Made by a program: the position numbers and the translations under genes
From: Bradyrhizobium sp. CB2312
GTDB taxonomy: Bacteria; Pseudomonadota; Alphaproteobacteria; Rhizobiales; Xanthobacteraceae
Direction of reading: 5' to 3'
NCBI RefSeq assembly: GCF_029714425.1
Contig: NZ_CP121668.1
Span: 806,001-870,000 of the forward strand
DNA length: 64,000 nucleotides
Shown here: positions 42,022 through 50,406 of the stretch, in pieces
How the letters are laid out: each line of letters opens with the position of its first letter
Position numbering within the stretch: the first letter of the stretch is position 1
The notes under the pieces: model-generated
Database searches by the model: none
Told to the model about the DNA's origin: nothing
The model's input: the letters and a program-made list of their open reading frames with translations, nothing else

Positions 42022-42906
42022 ATGGCAGAGGCAATTCGCGGGTTCTGGGTGGCATCGGCGACGCCGCTGGCGGCTGACGGGAGCGTGGACTTCGCCAAGC
42101 TCGCGGCCCATGCCAAGCAGCTCTTCAGCAAGGGCGTCGACGGCGTCGTGCTGTTCGGCACCACCGGCGAGGGCACCTCGTTCAACGTGATCGAGCGCGT
42201 CGCGACCATCGAGGCCATGCTCAAGGCCGGGGTCGCGGCGGAACGTATCGGCATCGGCGGCGGCTTTCCCGCCATCAGCGACAGCATCGCGCTGACGCGC
42301 GCCGTGCTCGGCCTCGGCCTGCGTCACGTCCTGTTGCTGCCGCCCTATTTCGATCGCAGCGTCACGCCCGAGGGCATCGAGGATGCGTTTGCCGCGATCA
42401 TCGACGGCGTCGCCGACGATCGGCTGCGCGCCTACCTCTATCACATCCCGCAGGTCTCGGGCGTTGCGATCCCGACCAGCGTCGCTGCGAACCTGCGCAA
42501 GCGCTACGGCAAGGTGGTCGCTGGCCTGAAGGACTCCAGCGGCGATTTCAAGCAATTCCAGGCGTTCCGTGCAGCGGCCCCTGAGCTCGCCATCACCGTC
42601 GGCAATGAAGTCGACATCGCCCGCGCGATCGCCGCCGGCGGCGCCGGCACCATCTGCGGCATGGCCAATGTCGTGCCCGATCTGGTCAAGGGCATGATCG
42701 ACGGGCGGGATGTCGAGGCGCGTATGCAAGCCGCAACCGACGTCGTCCTGAAGACGCCGTCGTTCCTCCCGACGCTGAAGGCGATCCTGGCGGCGCAGAC
42801 GGGTGACGCAGCCTGGCTGCGTGTGCGTCCGCCGCTTCGTGCGCTGTCCGACGGCGCCGCGTTCAAGCGGAAGCTCGACGAGCTGATCGCTCCTGCCGTC
42901 GCGTGA
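42022..42906 (+). CDS. DapA-family aldolase/dehydratase
   Basis: A 294-aa class I aldolase of the dihydrodipicolinate synthase/N-acetylneuraminate lyase family. Visible motifs are GVVLFGTTGEGTSF (pyruvate carboxylate binding), the catalytic Tyr in YLYHIPQVSG and the Schiff-base Lys in VVAGLKDSSGD. The start at 42022 gives the family length; ATG 42007 would add five residues. The context (GntR, FAD-linked hydroxyacid dehydrogenase) argues for a catabolic 2-keto-acid aldolase or dehydratase and not for lysine biosynthesis. Confidence 0.93.
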   Translation: MAEAIRGFWVASATPLAADGSVDFAKLAAHAKQLFSKGVDGVVLFGTTGEGTSFNVIERVATIEAMLKAGVAAERIGIGGGFPAISDSIALTRAVLGLGLRHVLLLPPYFDRSVTPEGIEDAFAAIIDGVADDRLRAYLYHIPQVSGVAIPTSVAANLRKRYGKVVAGLKDSSGDFKQFQAFRAAAPELAITVGNEVDIARAIAAGGAGTICGMANVVPDLVKGMIDGRDVEARMQAATDVVLKTPSFLPTLKAILAAQTGDAAWLRVRPPLRALSDGAAFKRKLDELIAPAVA

Positions 42907-43004
42907 GATCGCGCAACGTCGCGACATGCTGCCGCGAATTCTCGCGCAGCGTGTCGCGCTCGGTGCGATGGCAATTGGTGATTGCCGTGACGCCGCGATC
43001 TGCT

Positions 43005-43021
43005 CTTAGAATGATTCAACA
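43005..43021. promoter_or_regulatory. Irr/ICE-like box upstream of siderophore receptor
   Basis: CTTAGAATGATTCAACA matches 11 of 14 defined positions of the rhizobial iron control element as I remember it (TTTAGAA-N3-TTCTAAA). It lies about 100 bp before the TonB-receptor start. The Irr consensus is from literature memory and was not checked here. Confidence 0.4.
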
Positions 43022-43118
43022 CTAGAGCGATTCAATCCCGCCTACGGTTCTCTTCACGTCCGGCGGCTGTTAGACGCGCCAACTTCAATGCTGTGTCTGA
43101 CTTGGAAGTGAATCGAAC

Positions 43119-45449
43119 GTGCGTGCTCATCTGGATGGCCGTGAAAGCGGCCATCGAACCGGCGCCGGCAAGGGCCGCGCGGGTCTTCTCATCGGCGCAG
43201 CCGTTCTGCTCGCCGAATGCCCCTCCAACGCGAGCGCGCAGGCGCAATCGGCACTGCCGCCGGTGACGGTGGAAGCCCCGGTGCAGCGGCCGAAGCCGGC
43301 GCGTGCATCGAACCAATCTCCGCGGCGTGCGCAAGCCGTTGCGCGCCGTCAACCCAATCGCGGCCCCGCGCCCGCAGCGCCGACATTGTCGGAACGCGCG
43401 GCAGCCGAAGCGGCCGCGCAACAGGCCGCCAAGCTCGGCTACCGAGCGATGCCGAGCTCAACCACGCTGCGCAGCGGCGCTTCGCCGCTCGATACGTCGC
43501 AGTCCGTCAACGTCGTCCCGGCGCAGGTGCTGAAGGACCAGCTCCCGCGCAACATCGACGACGCGCTCGTCAACATCTCCGGCATCACCCAGACCAATAC
43601 GCTCGCGGGCACCCAGGACGCCGTCATCCGCCGCGGTTTCGGCGACAACCGCGACGGCTCGATCATGCGCAACGGCATGCCGCTGGTGCAGGGCCGCAGC
43701 CTGAACGCCGCAGTCGAGAGTGTCGAAGTGCTGAAAGGGCCGGCCTCGCTGCTCTACGGCATCATGGATCCCGGCGGCATCGTCAACACCATCAGCAAGC
43801 GTCCGGAGCTCTATCAGCACGGCTCGGTGACATTGCTCGGCTCGACCTACGCGAACAACCACAGCGGCGCCGACAGCACGCTCGACATCACCGGCCCGAT
43901 CGGGGACGGCGGTCTCGCCTATCGCTTCATCGGCTACGGCGTCAGTGAGGACTATTGGCGCAATTTCGGCCGTCACCGCGAGATGCTGGTGAACCCATCG
44001 CTGGCCTGGTACGGCGAGACCACGACGGTTCAGCTCACCTACGAGCATCGCGAGTTCATCACTCCGTTCGACCGCGGTACCGCCTTCGTGAACGGCGCGC
44101 CACTGGCGATCCCGAAAACGCGCCGGCTCGACGAGCCCTTCAACAATATGTGGGGCACCTCCGACTTGGTGCAGGCCTCGGTCGAGCAGAAGCTGGACGA
44201 CAATTGGAAGGTCACGGCGGCCTACAGCTACAACACCGAGACCTACAGCGCCAATCAGCTTCGGATCACCGGCGTCAACGCTAAGACCGGCGTCGAGACG
44301 CGCAGCAATGACGGCACGCAGAATTCGCTGAGCAACGCCAGTTACGGCACCTCCTATCTGCAGGGCGATGTCTGGGTGGGTGGCTTCCGCAACGAGATCC
44401 TGTTCGGCGGCGAGGCACTCTATCGCACGATCGATCGCCACGATTTGATTCGCCAGGCGACGCCGAGCTTCAATTTCTACAACCCGGTGTACGGACTGGT
44501 CACACCGGGCACGATCGTTTCGGGGGTCGACAGCGAGCAGACCGACAAGCTCGGCACCCGCGGCTTCTTCGCCCAGGACACGTTCCATGTGACCAACTGG
44601 CTGTCCGTGGTCGGCGGCGTGCGCTGGATGGAATACGAGCAGCTTGCTGGAAAAGGCCGGCCCAAATTCATCACCAACACTGATCTCGCGGGAAACAAGG
44701 TGCTGCCGCTCGGCGGCGTCATCTTCAAGCTGAACGACCAGCTCTCGTATTACGTGAGCTACACGCAATCGCTGAAGCCGACCTCGACCATTGCGCAGTT
44801 CGCGGGCACCACCATAGGCTTCGTGGTCACCGGAAATCTCCCGCCCGAGGAAGGCACACAGTGGGAAACCGGCTTTAAATTTGACGTCAACAAGCGGCTG
44901 TCGGGTACCCTGGCGTTCTACGACATCCAGAAGAAGAACGTGCTGGTTCGGGACGATCTCGGCAACGGCACGGTTTCGGCGCGAACGTCCGGCGCAGCCC
45001 GGTCGCGCGGAGTCGAGTTGGACGTGACCGGCAAGCTGACTGACGATTGGAGCATGATCGGAAGTTACGGCTATACCGATGCGCGGTTGATCAACGATCC
45101 CGATGTCGGCAACGCCAAGCTGTTCAACGCCGCGATGAACACAGCCTCGCTCTATCTCGTCTACGATTTCGGCGAGCGGTTGCCCGGACGTCTACGGCTC
45201 GGCGGTGGCGCGCACTATGTCGGCGACCGGCCCGGCGACTCCGCGAACACCTTCTTCATGCCGGCCTATACCGTCGCGGATGTCTTTGCGACCTATGACA
45301 CCAGGATCGACAATCTGCCGGTGACCTATCAGTTCAACGTCAAGAACCTGTTCGACAAGGTCTACTATGCGTCTACCACCGGAAGCGCTCTGAACGTCGC
45401 ACTCGGTGATGCGCGGCGCTTCTCGCTGTCGGCGACGGTGAAGTTCTAG
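43119..45449 (+). CDS. TonB-dependent siderophore receptor
   Basis: A 776-aa outer-membrane receptor, ferrichrome/FhuA-like. The N-terminal export signal includes AGLLIGAAVLLAECPSNASA; a Pro/Ala/Arg linker follows. The plug domain (about 115-240) shows QSVNVVPAQVLKDQLPRNID, GITQTNTLAGTQDAVIRRGF and VESVEVLKGPASLLYGIMDP with GGIVNTISKRP. A 22-strand barrel ends with FNVKNLFDKVYYA...FSLSATVKF, the usual terminal Phe. The GTG at 43119 is used; the first 15 residues are unusual for a signal peptide and the true start may be later. It forms an operon with the PepSY protein 2 bp downstream. Confidence 0.94.
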   Translation: MRAHLDGRESGHRTGAGKGRAGLLIGAAVLLAECPSNASAQAQSALPPVTVEAPVQRPKPARASNQSPRRAQAVARRQPNRGPAPAAPTLSERAAAEAAAQQAAKLGYRAMPSSTTLRSGASPLDTSQSVNVVPAQVLKDQLPRNIDDALVNISGITQTNTLAGTQDAVIRRGFGDNRDGSIMRNGMPLVQGRSLNAAVESVEVLKGPASLLYGIMDPGGIVNTISKRPELYQHGSVTLLGSTYANNHSGADSTLDITGPIGDGGLAYRFIGYGVSEDYWRNFGRHREMLVNPSLAWYGETTTVQLTYEHREFITPFDRGTAFVNGAPLAIPKTRRLDEPFNNMWGTSDLVQASVEQKLDDNWKVTAAYSYNTETYSANQLRITGVNAKTGVETRSNDGTQNSLSNASYGTSYLQGDVWVGGFRNEILFGGEALYRTIDRHDLIRQATPSFNFYNPVYGLVTPGTIVSGVDSEQTDKLGTRGFFAQDTFHVTNWLSVVGGVRWMEYEQLAGKGRPKFITNTDLAGNKVLPLGGVIFKLNDQLSYYVSYTQSLKPTSTIAQFAGTTIGFVVTGNLPPEEGTQWETGFKFDVNKRLSGTLAFYDIQKKNVLVRDDLGNGTVSARTSGAARSRGVELDVTGKLTDDWSMIGSYGYTDARLINDPDVGNAKLFNAAMNTASLYLVYDFGERLPGRLRLGGGAHYVGDRPGDSANTFFMPAYTVADVFATYDTRIDNLPVTYQFNVKNLFDKVYYASTTGSALNVALGDARRFSLSATVKF

Positions 45450-45451
45450 CG

Positions 45452-46648
45452 ATGGCAGCGCGGCTCGGGCACAGCATCAAGGCGGTTCTGCTCCAGATCC
45501 ATTCCATTGCGGGCCTCGTGCTCGCGCTGCTGCTTGCCCTGATCGCGCTGACCGGCGCGATCATGAGCTTTGAGGACGAGGTCGTCGAGCATCTCAACGC
45601 CGGCATCATGCATGTCGTGCCGCGCGAGAGGCCGGCGCTTACCCCAGATGAATTGGTCGCGCGGCTGAAGGCGGGGCAAGACGTCGGGCAAGTCTCCGCT
45701 GTCATGCTGTCGAGTGATCCGACTGCCGCGGTGCGTGTCCGCTTCGCCCGCGACGAGCAGGGCGGCCGGCCGACATCGCTCTATGTCGATCCCTATGACG
45801 CTCACGCACTGGGCTCGCCGCGCGGCGAGGAATTTTTCGCGACCGTCCGCAGGCTGCATCGCTGGCTGCTGATCCCCGGCGACGCCAAGGGTTGGGGCCG
45901 CCAGATCACCGGCGTTGCCGCGCTCGGCCTCATCGTCATGTTGGTTTCGGGGCCGGTACTGCGCTGGCCGCGTCGCGCCACGAGTGCAAAGCTGTGGCTG
46001 AAACCGAATCTGGCGCTCAGCGGCCGCGGCCTGCATCGATCGTTGCACGCCGTGATCGGCACCTGGGTCCTGCCGATTTATGTGGTGATGACGCTGACCG
46101 GCCTCTGGTACTCGTTCGACTGGTACAAGGACGGCGTCGTCTGGCTGCTGGCGCGCCCGGAGGTCACCGCTGCGAAGATGCAGCCCAAGATGGCTGCAAA
46201 GACGCCGCGCGCGTCGGTCCGGACCGAACCGGCTCAAGCGGTCGGATTCGATCAGGCATGGACCACGCTCCGCCGTGAGCAGGGCGACCGCTTTTCCAGG
46301 GCTCTGCTGACGCTGCCCGCCGGCCCCGGGACAGTGATCCGGATCCGGTCGTGGCCGAAGGACTCGACGCTCGAGACCACGCGCGACGAATTCCGCGTCG
46401 ATGCGGTCACCGGTCAGGTGGTCTCCGCGGAGCGTTATGCCGACAAGACGTTCGGCGAGAAGATCATCGCGGCCATCTACGACATTCATCGCGGCGCGAT
46501 CCTGGGGTGGCCGGGCAAGCTCGCCTTCATGATCGCCGCGGCCCTGATGCCGCTGTTCTCGGTCACCGGCGTTCTGCTTTATCTGTCGCGCCGCAAGCTG
46601 CGGCGCCCGGCGCAGCCGCCGCTCGGGCGGCTTGCTCCGGGCGAGTGA
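45452..46648 (+). CDS. PepSY-associated membrane protein (siderophore/ferric reductase-like)
   Basis: A 398-aa inner-membrane protein of the PepSY_TM family with four membrane helices: IHSIAGLVLALLLALIALTG, GVAALGLIVMLVSGPVLRW, LPIYVVMTLTGLWYSFDWY and LAFMIAAALMPLFSVTGVLL. His residues near helices (LLQIHSIAG, LHRWL, GLHRSLHAVIG, DIHRG) could bind haem. Family members linked to TonB receptors are proposed to reduce ferric siderophores at the membrane. The gene starts directly after the receptor stop, so the two are one transcription unit. Confidence 0.92.
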   Translation: MAARLGHSIKAVLLQIHSIAGLVLALLLALIALTGAIMSFEDEVVEHLNAGIMHVVPRERPALTPDELVARLKAGQDVGQVSAVMLSSDPTAAVRVRFARDEQGGRPTSLYVDPYDAHALGSPRGEEFFATVRRLHRWLLIPGDAKGWGRQITGVAALGLIVMLVSGPVLRWPRRATSAKLWLKPNLALSGRGLHRSLHAVIGTWVLPIYVVMTLTGLWYSFDWYKDGVVWLLARPEVTAAKMQPKMAAKTPRASVRTEPAQAVGFDQAWTTLRREQGDRFSRALLTLPAGPGTVIRIRSWPKDSTLETTRDEFRVDAVTGQVVSAERYADKTFGEKIIAAIYDIHRGAILGWPGKLAFMIAAALMPLFSVTGVLLYLSRRKLRRPAQPPLGRLAPGE

Positions 46649-46705
46649 GCCGACCCGCCGCTGTTCAGGTCCGCCTGGATCGAGACGTGATATTTGCTGG
46701 ACGCG

Positions 46706-47374
46706 TCACTTCGGTTGCATGCGCCGTTCACCAATGACGACGTCGTTGTTGACGGCGTAGACAAAGCAGCCGCCATCCCTGCCATTCCGCGCGGGATCGC
46801 TGTTGCATTTTGCTAGTGCTGAAGCCTGGGCATCTCCCACGCTCGGATCGCCCGTCGAGATAAACAGCTTTCCCCAGGGGTGGATTGCCATCGCCTTGGG
46901 CTCCATGGCCTTATCGTAATTCTGCACGTCGGGACGCTGCCTAGTCACCCGCCGGATGATCGGGATCTGGGATAGGTCATACTTGCCCGCATAATGCAGT
47001 CGCGGCATGTCCCGCGCCGTCAGCTCACCTTCCACGGCGATTTCTTCGTTCACCGCCAGCAGAGCGCAGGGTTTGCCATAGCGTAACTGGCACGCTTCCA
47101 GTGAGCGCTCGCCGGTGACCGACGCGTTCTCGTGTTCACAGGAGCGAAAATAGCTCGCGCTGACGAGCTCCACGGCCTGCCCCTTGTTGGGCTTGCAGGC
47201 GACGTAGTCCTTGATCAGCGTGTCGCGGACAAAGCCGAACACGGTCGGCGTCGTCGCCGCTATGATCGATGCCATCGCCCGCTCGAATTGGGATTTGCGC
47301 TCCGCATTGGTCAGGGCGGCCATGGCCGCACCCGGAAGCACCAGAAACACCACCAGGAATTTTATGATTCGCAT
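46706..47374 (-). CDS. Secreted protein with Cys-rich C-terminal motif
   Basis: A 222-aa exported protein with signal peptide MRIIKFLVVFLVLPGAAMAA. The mature part has several Cys (KDYVACKPNKG, FRSCEHENA, LEACQLRYGKPCALLAVNEE) and ends CNSDPARNGRDGGCFVYAVN then NDVVIGERRM, a pattern resembling DUF4189-type domains. The start at 47374 is preceded by GGGGGG. Function unknown, presumably periplasmic. It is divergent from the rhodanese gene and convergent with the iron operon. Confidence 0.8.
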   Translation of the reverse strand: MRIIKFLVVFLVLPGAAMAALTNAERKSQFERAMASIIAATTPTVFGFVRDTLIKDYVACKPNKGQAVELVSASYFRSCEHENASVTGERSLEACQLRYGKPCALLAVNEEIAVEGELTARDMPRLHYAGKYDLSQIPIIRRVTRQRPDVQNYDKAMEPKAMAIHPWGKLFISTGDPSVGDAQASALAKCNSDPARNGRDGGCFVYAVNNDVVIGERRMQPK

Positions 47375-47556
47375 GCTGCCCCCCAACGCACGAATCGGAA
47401 CTTTACCCGCCCCGCGCCCGCGGACAACATGCTTCTTTTCCGCGGCTCCGCGGGATTGCGCGCAGCAGAGCCGTGGGGCATGCCTTCGTTGAGCTGGTCA
47501 AGCGACCTGCAATCGGTCAAAAGCGGCCTGTTCAAACTTCGAAGGCTGCCTGTCCG

Positions 47557-48789
47557 ATGAAGCTCCCCACCGCCACCCCCGCCGATATCCGCCGCGCGCT
47601 GCTGTTGCGGGAGGAGATCGCGCTGCTTGATCTCAGGCATGAGGCTGGCTTTGCCACCGGCCATCCGCTGTTCGCCGCCAACATGGCCGCGGACCGGATC
47701 GAGATCGAGGCCGAGTTGAGGCTGCCGCGCAAGGACGTGGCAATCGTGCTCTATGATGACGGCGAAGGCCTGGTGGCAACCGGCGCCGAACGGCTTGCCG
47801 CGCTCGGCTACACCAATGTCAGCGCGCTCGATGGCGGGTTGAAGGCCTGGCGCGATGCGGGCTATCAGATGTTCGAGGACGTCAATTCCTATTCGAAAGC
47901 GTTCGGTGAGCTGGTCGAAGCGCGCCGGCACACGCCCTCATTCAGCGCCGACGAGGTGGCAAAGCTGATCGCCGACAAGGCGGACATCGCCATCCTCGAC
48001 GTCCGCCGCTTCGACGAATATGCGACCATGAACATTCCGGGCTCGGTCAGCGTGCCCGGTGCGGAGCTGGTGCTGCGGGCAGGGCAGGCCGCACCTGATC
48101 CCGACACCACCATCATCGTCAATTGCGCCGGCCGCACCCGCTCGATCATCGGAACGCAGTCGCTGATCAATGCCGGCGTGCCCAACAAAGTCCGCGCACT
48201 GCGCAACGGCACCATCGGCTGGACGCTGGCGCGGCATACGCTCAACCATGGCGCCGACCGGCGCGGTGCGATCGGACCCTTCGAAGGCGGCCCGGCCAAT
48301 GCGCGCGATGTCGCCTATCGCGCCGGCGTTCGTCACGTCGGCGCGAGCGAGATGGCGGCGCTGCTCGCCGACCGAGATCGCACGCTCTATCGCTTCGACG
48401 TGCGCGACGCCGAGGAATACGCGGCAGGGCATCTTCCCGGCTTCCGCCACTATCCGGGTGGGCAGCTCGTCCAGGAAACCGATATGGCCGCGCCCGTGCG
48501 CGGCGCGCGCATTCTTCTGACCGACGACAAGAGCGTGCGCGCCGACATGACGGCGTCATGGCTCGCGCAGATGGGCTGGGAGGTCTATGTGCGCGAAGGC
48601 GGCTATGACGGCGCGCTCGAGATTGGCCCGCCGCGCGTGCTGCCGAAGCCCGACCCGGCGCATCGCTACCGCCGGCCCTATGAGGGCACTGATGTCGCGG
48701 AGAAGGCGATGCAGGCCTATCTCGATTGGGAATATGGTCTCGTCGAGCAGCTCAGGCTTGACGGCACGCACGGGTTTTACGTGATTTGA
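47557..48789 (+). CDS. Multi-domain rhodanese (sulfurtransferase) protein
   Basis: A 410-aa protein with three or four rhodanese-like domains. Domain 2 (about 120-230) has the active loop VNCAGRTRS with Cys190, followed by QSLINAGVPNKVRALRNGTI. Domain 1 (LYDDGEGLVAT) and domain 3 (ILLTDDKSVRA) have the fold (LLDLRHEAGFATGHP, YRFDVRDAEEYAAGHLPGF) but Asp where the catalytic Cys should be, so they are inactive or regulatory. It would move sulphane sulphur from a donor such as thiosulphate. The ATG at 47557 follows CGAAGGCTGCCTGTCCG. Confidence 0.92.
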   Translation: MKLPTATPADIRRALLLREEIALLDLRHEAGFATGHPLFAANMAADRIEIEAELRLPRKDVAIVLYDDGEGLVATGAERLAALGYTNVSALDGGLKAWRDAGYQMFEDVNSYSKAFGELVEARRHTPSFSADEVAKLIADKADIAILDVRRFDEYATMNIPGSVSVPGAELVLRAGQAAPDPDTTIIVNCAGRTRSIIGTQSLINAGVPNKVRALRNGTIGWTLARHTLNHGADRRGAIGPFEGGPANARDVAYRAGVRHVGASEMAALLADRDRTLYRFDVRDAEEYAAGHLPGFRHYPGGQLVQETDMAAPVRGARILLTDDKSVRADMTASWLAQMGWEVYVREGGYDGALEIGPPRVLPKPDPAHRYRRPYEGTDVAEKAMQAYLDWEYGLVEQLRLDGTHGFYVI

Positions 48790-48948
48790 TGACGGGGCGG
48801 CGATTGTGCGTGCGGGGATAGCTGAGCTGGTGGGATGCCAAGCATACCTCTCGCCCCGCCATCTTCTCCCCGTATCCAAACCCTATTGTGCTGGATGTCG
48901 TCCGCGGTCTATGAGCTGCGGCAAAGCCGTCACCTATGGAGATATTTT

Positions 48949-50193
48949 ATGCCAGCCCCAGGCCAAAGCCCTGAGCGGAGTGCGAAGGCGCTGCTGCTCG
49001 AAGGCGTCAATGATAGCGCTGTCGACCTGTTCAAAAGCGCGGGCTTCACCAATGTCGAGCGGCTGACCAAGGCGCTGGACGGCGAGGACCTGCGCCGAGC
49101 GCTCAAGGGCGTGTCGCTGCTCGGCATCCGCTCGCGCACCCAGATCACCGATGAGGTGCTCGCGGCCACGGACGGGCTCCTCGCGGTCGGTTGCTTCAGT
49201 GTCGGCACCAACCAGGTCGATCTCCTGGCGGCGCGCAAGCGCGGTATTCCCGTGTTCAATGCGCCGTTCTCCAACACCCGCAGCGTCGCCGAGCTCGTGA
49301 TCGGCGAGATCGTGATGCTGCTGCGGCGGATCTTCCCGCGCTCGGTCTCGGCGCATGAAGGCGGCTGGGACAAGTCGGCGACCGGCAGTCGCGAGGTGCG
49401 CGGCCGCACGCTCGGCATCGTCGGCTACGGCAATATCGGCTCGCAGCTCTCGACCCTGGCCGAAGCGATGGGCATGCGCGTGATCTATTTCGACCGCACC
49501 GACAAGCTCCGCCACGGCAACACCGAGCCGGTCGAGAAGCTCGAAGAGCTCTTGGCGCAGAGCGACGTCGTCAGCCTGCACGTGCCGGAGACGCCGGAGA
49601 CATCAGGCATGATCGGCGAGAGCGAGCTGCGCGCGATGAAGCCGGGCTCTTTCCTGATCAACAACAGCCGCGGCACCGTGGTCGATCTCGACGCGCTCGC
49701 GCGCTCTTTACGCGACGGCCATCTCGCCGGCGCGGCCATCGACGTGTTTCCGGTCGAGCCGTCCTCGAACGCCGACCGCTTCAAGAGCCCGGTGCAGGGC
49801 CTCGAGAACGTCATCCTCACCCCGCATATCGGCGGCTCGACCGAGGAGGCGCAGGAGCGCATCGGCGGCGAGGTCGCGCGCAAGCTGGTCGACTATTTCA
49901 TCACGGGATCGACCATGGGCGCGGTGAATTTTCCGGAGGTGCAGCTGCACTTACGCCCCTCCGGCGCGCGCTTCAGCCACGTCCATCGCAACGTGCCGGG
50001 CATGCTGCGGCGTCTGAACGAGGTCTTCCTCCAGCGCGACATCAACATCGCCGCGCAATATCTCGAGACGGCCGGCGACCTCGGCTATGTCGTGCTCGAC
50101 GCCGACCTTGCGGGTCAGGATTCCGGAACCCTGCTTCAGCAGATCCGCAGCCTCGAAGGCACGGTGGGCGCGAGGCTGGTGTTCGAGCACTAA
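48949..50193 (+). CDS. serA: D-3-phosphoglycerate dehydrogenase
   Basis: A 414-aa enzyme for the first step of serine biosynthesis (3-phosphoglycerate to 3-phosphohydroxypyruvate, NAD). It has the NAD-binding motif GIVGYGNIGSQ, NNSRGTVVDLDALA and the catalytic region LTPHIGGSTEEAQERIG. The C-terminal ACT domain (RDINIAAQYLETAGDLGYVV) gives the same length class as the E. coli SerA. The ATG at 48949 is seven bases behind GGAG; an upstream in-frame extension is not homologous in character. The stop codon is part of repeat C copy 3. Confidence 0.93.
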   Translation: MPAPGQSPERSAKALLLEGVNDSAVDLFKSAGFTNVERLTKALDGEDLRRALKGVSLLGIRSRTQITDEVLAATDGLLAVGCFSVGTNQVDLLAARKRGIPVFNAPFSNTRSVAELVIGEIVMLLRRIFPRSVSAHEGGWDKSATGSREVRGRTLGIVGYGNIGSQLSTLAEAMGMRVIYFDRTDKLRHGNTEPVEKLEELLAQSDVVSLHVPETPETSGMIGESELRAMKPGSFLINNSRGTVVDLDALARSLRDGHLAGAAIDVFPVEPSSNADRFKSPVQGLENVILTPHIGGSTEEAQERIGGEVARKLVDYFITGSTMGAVNFPEVQLHLRPSGARFSHVHRNVPGMLRRLNEVFLQRDINIAAQYLETAGDLGYVVLDADLAGQDSGTLLQQIRSLEGTVGARLVFEH

Positions 50194-50295
50194 AGCCTGA
50201 CCCGGAAAAGTGCGAAGCGGTTTTCCGGAAAAGATCATGCGCAAACAACAACCTAAAGCGCGATGACGATTCATCCAAATCTCATCGCGCTTTAG
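50191..50295. repeat. Interspersed repeat, family C (copy 3)
   Basis: Starts TAAAGCCTGACCCGG and ends CATCGCGCTTTAG. The first three bases are the serA stop codon, so the repeat inserted exactly at, or supplied, the gene end. Central string and hairpins match the copies at 11564 and 28518. Confidence 0.85.
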
Positions 50296-50406
50296 GCGGA
50301 CACCACGTTCTGGTTGCATTTTGCGGCCTCCGCTCCATACACTGTCGTCATCGTCGGTGCGGAACAATTCGCGTCGAATTTGAGCTTCAGTTGCGTCGGT
50401 GCTGCG

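Noticed and set aside
43032..43140. Minus-strand peptide MSTHVRFTSKSDTALKLARL upstream of and overlapping the TonB receptor start
   Set aside because: It resembles spurious repeat-derived peptides common in Rhizobiales, but I found no second copy in this window to support a repeat call and it has no ribosome site.
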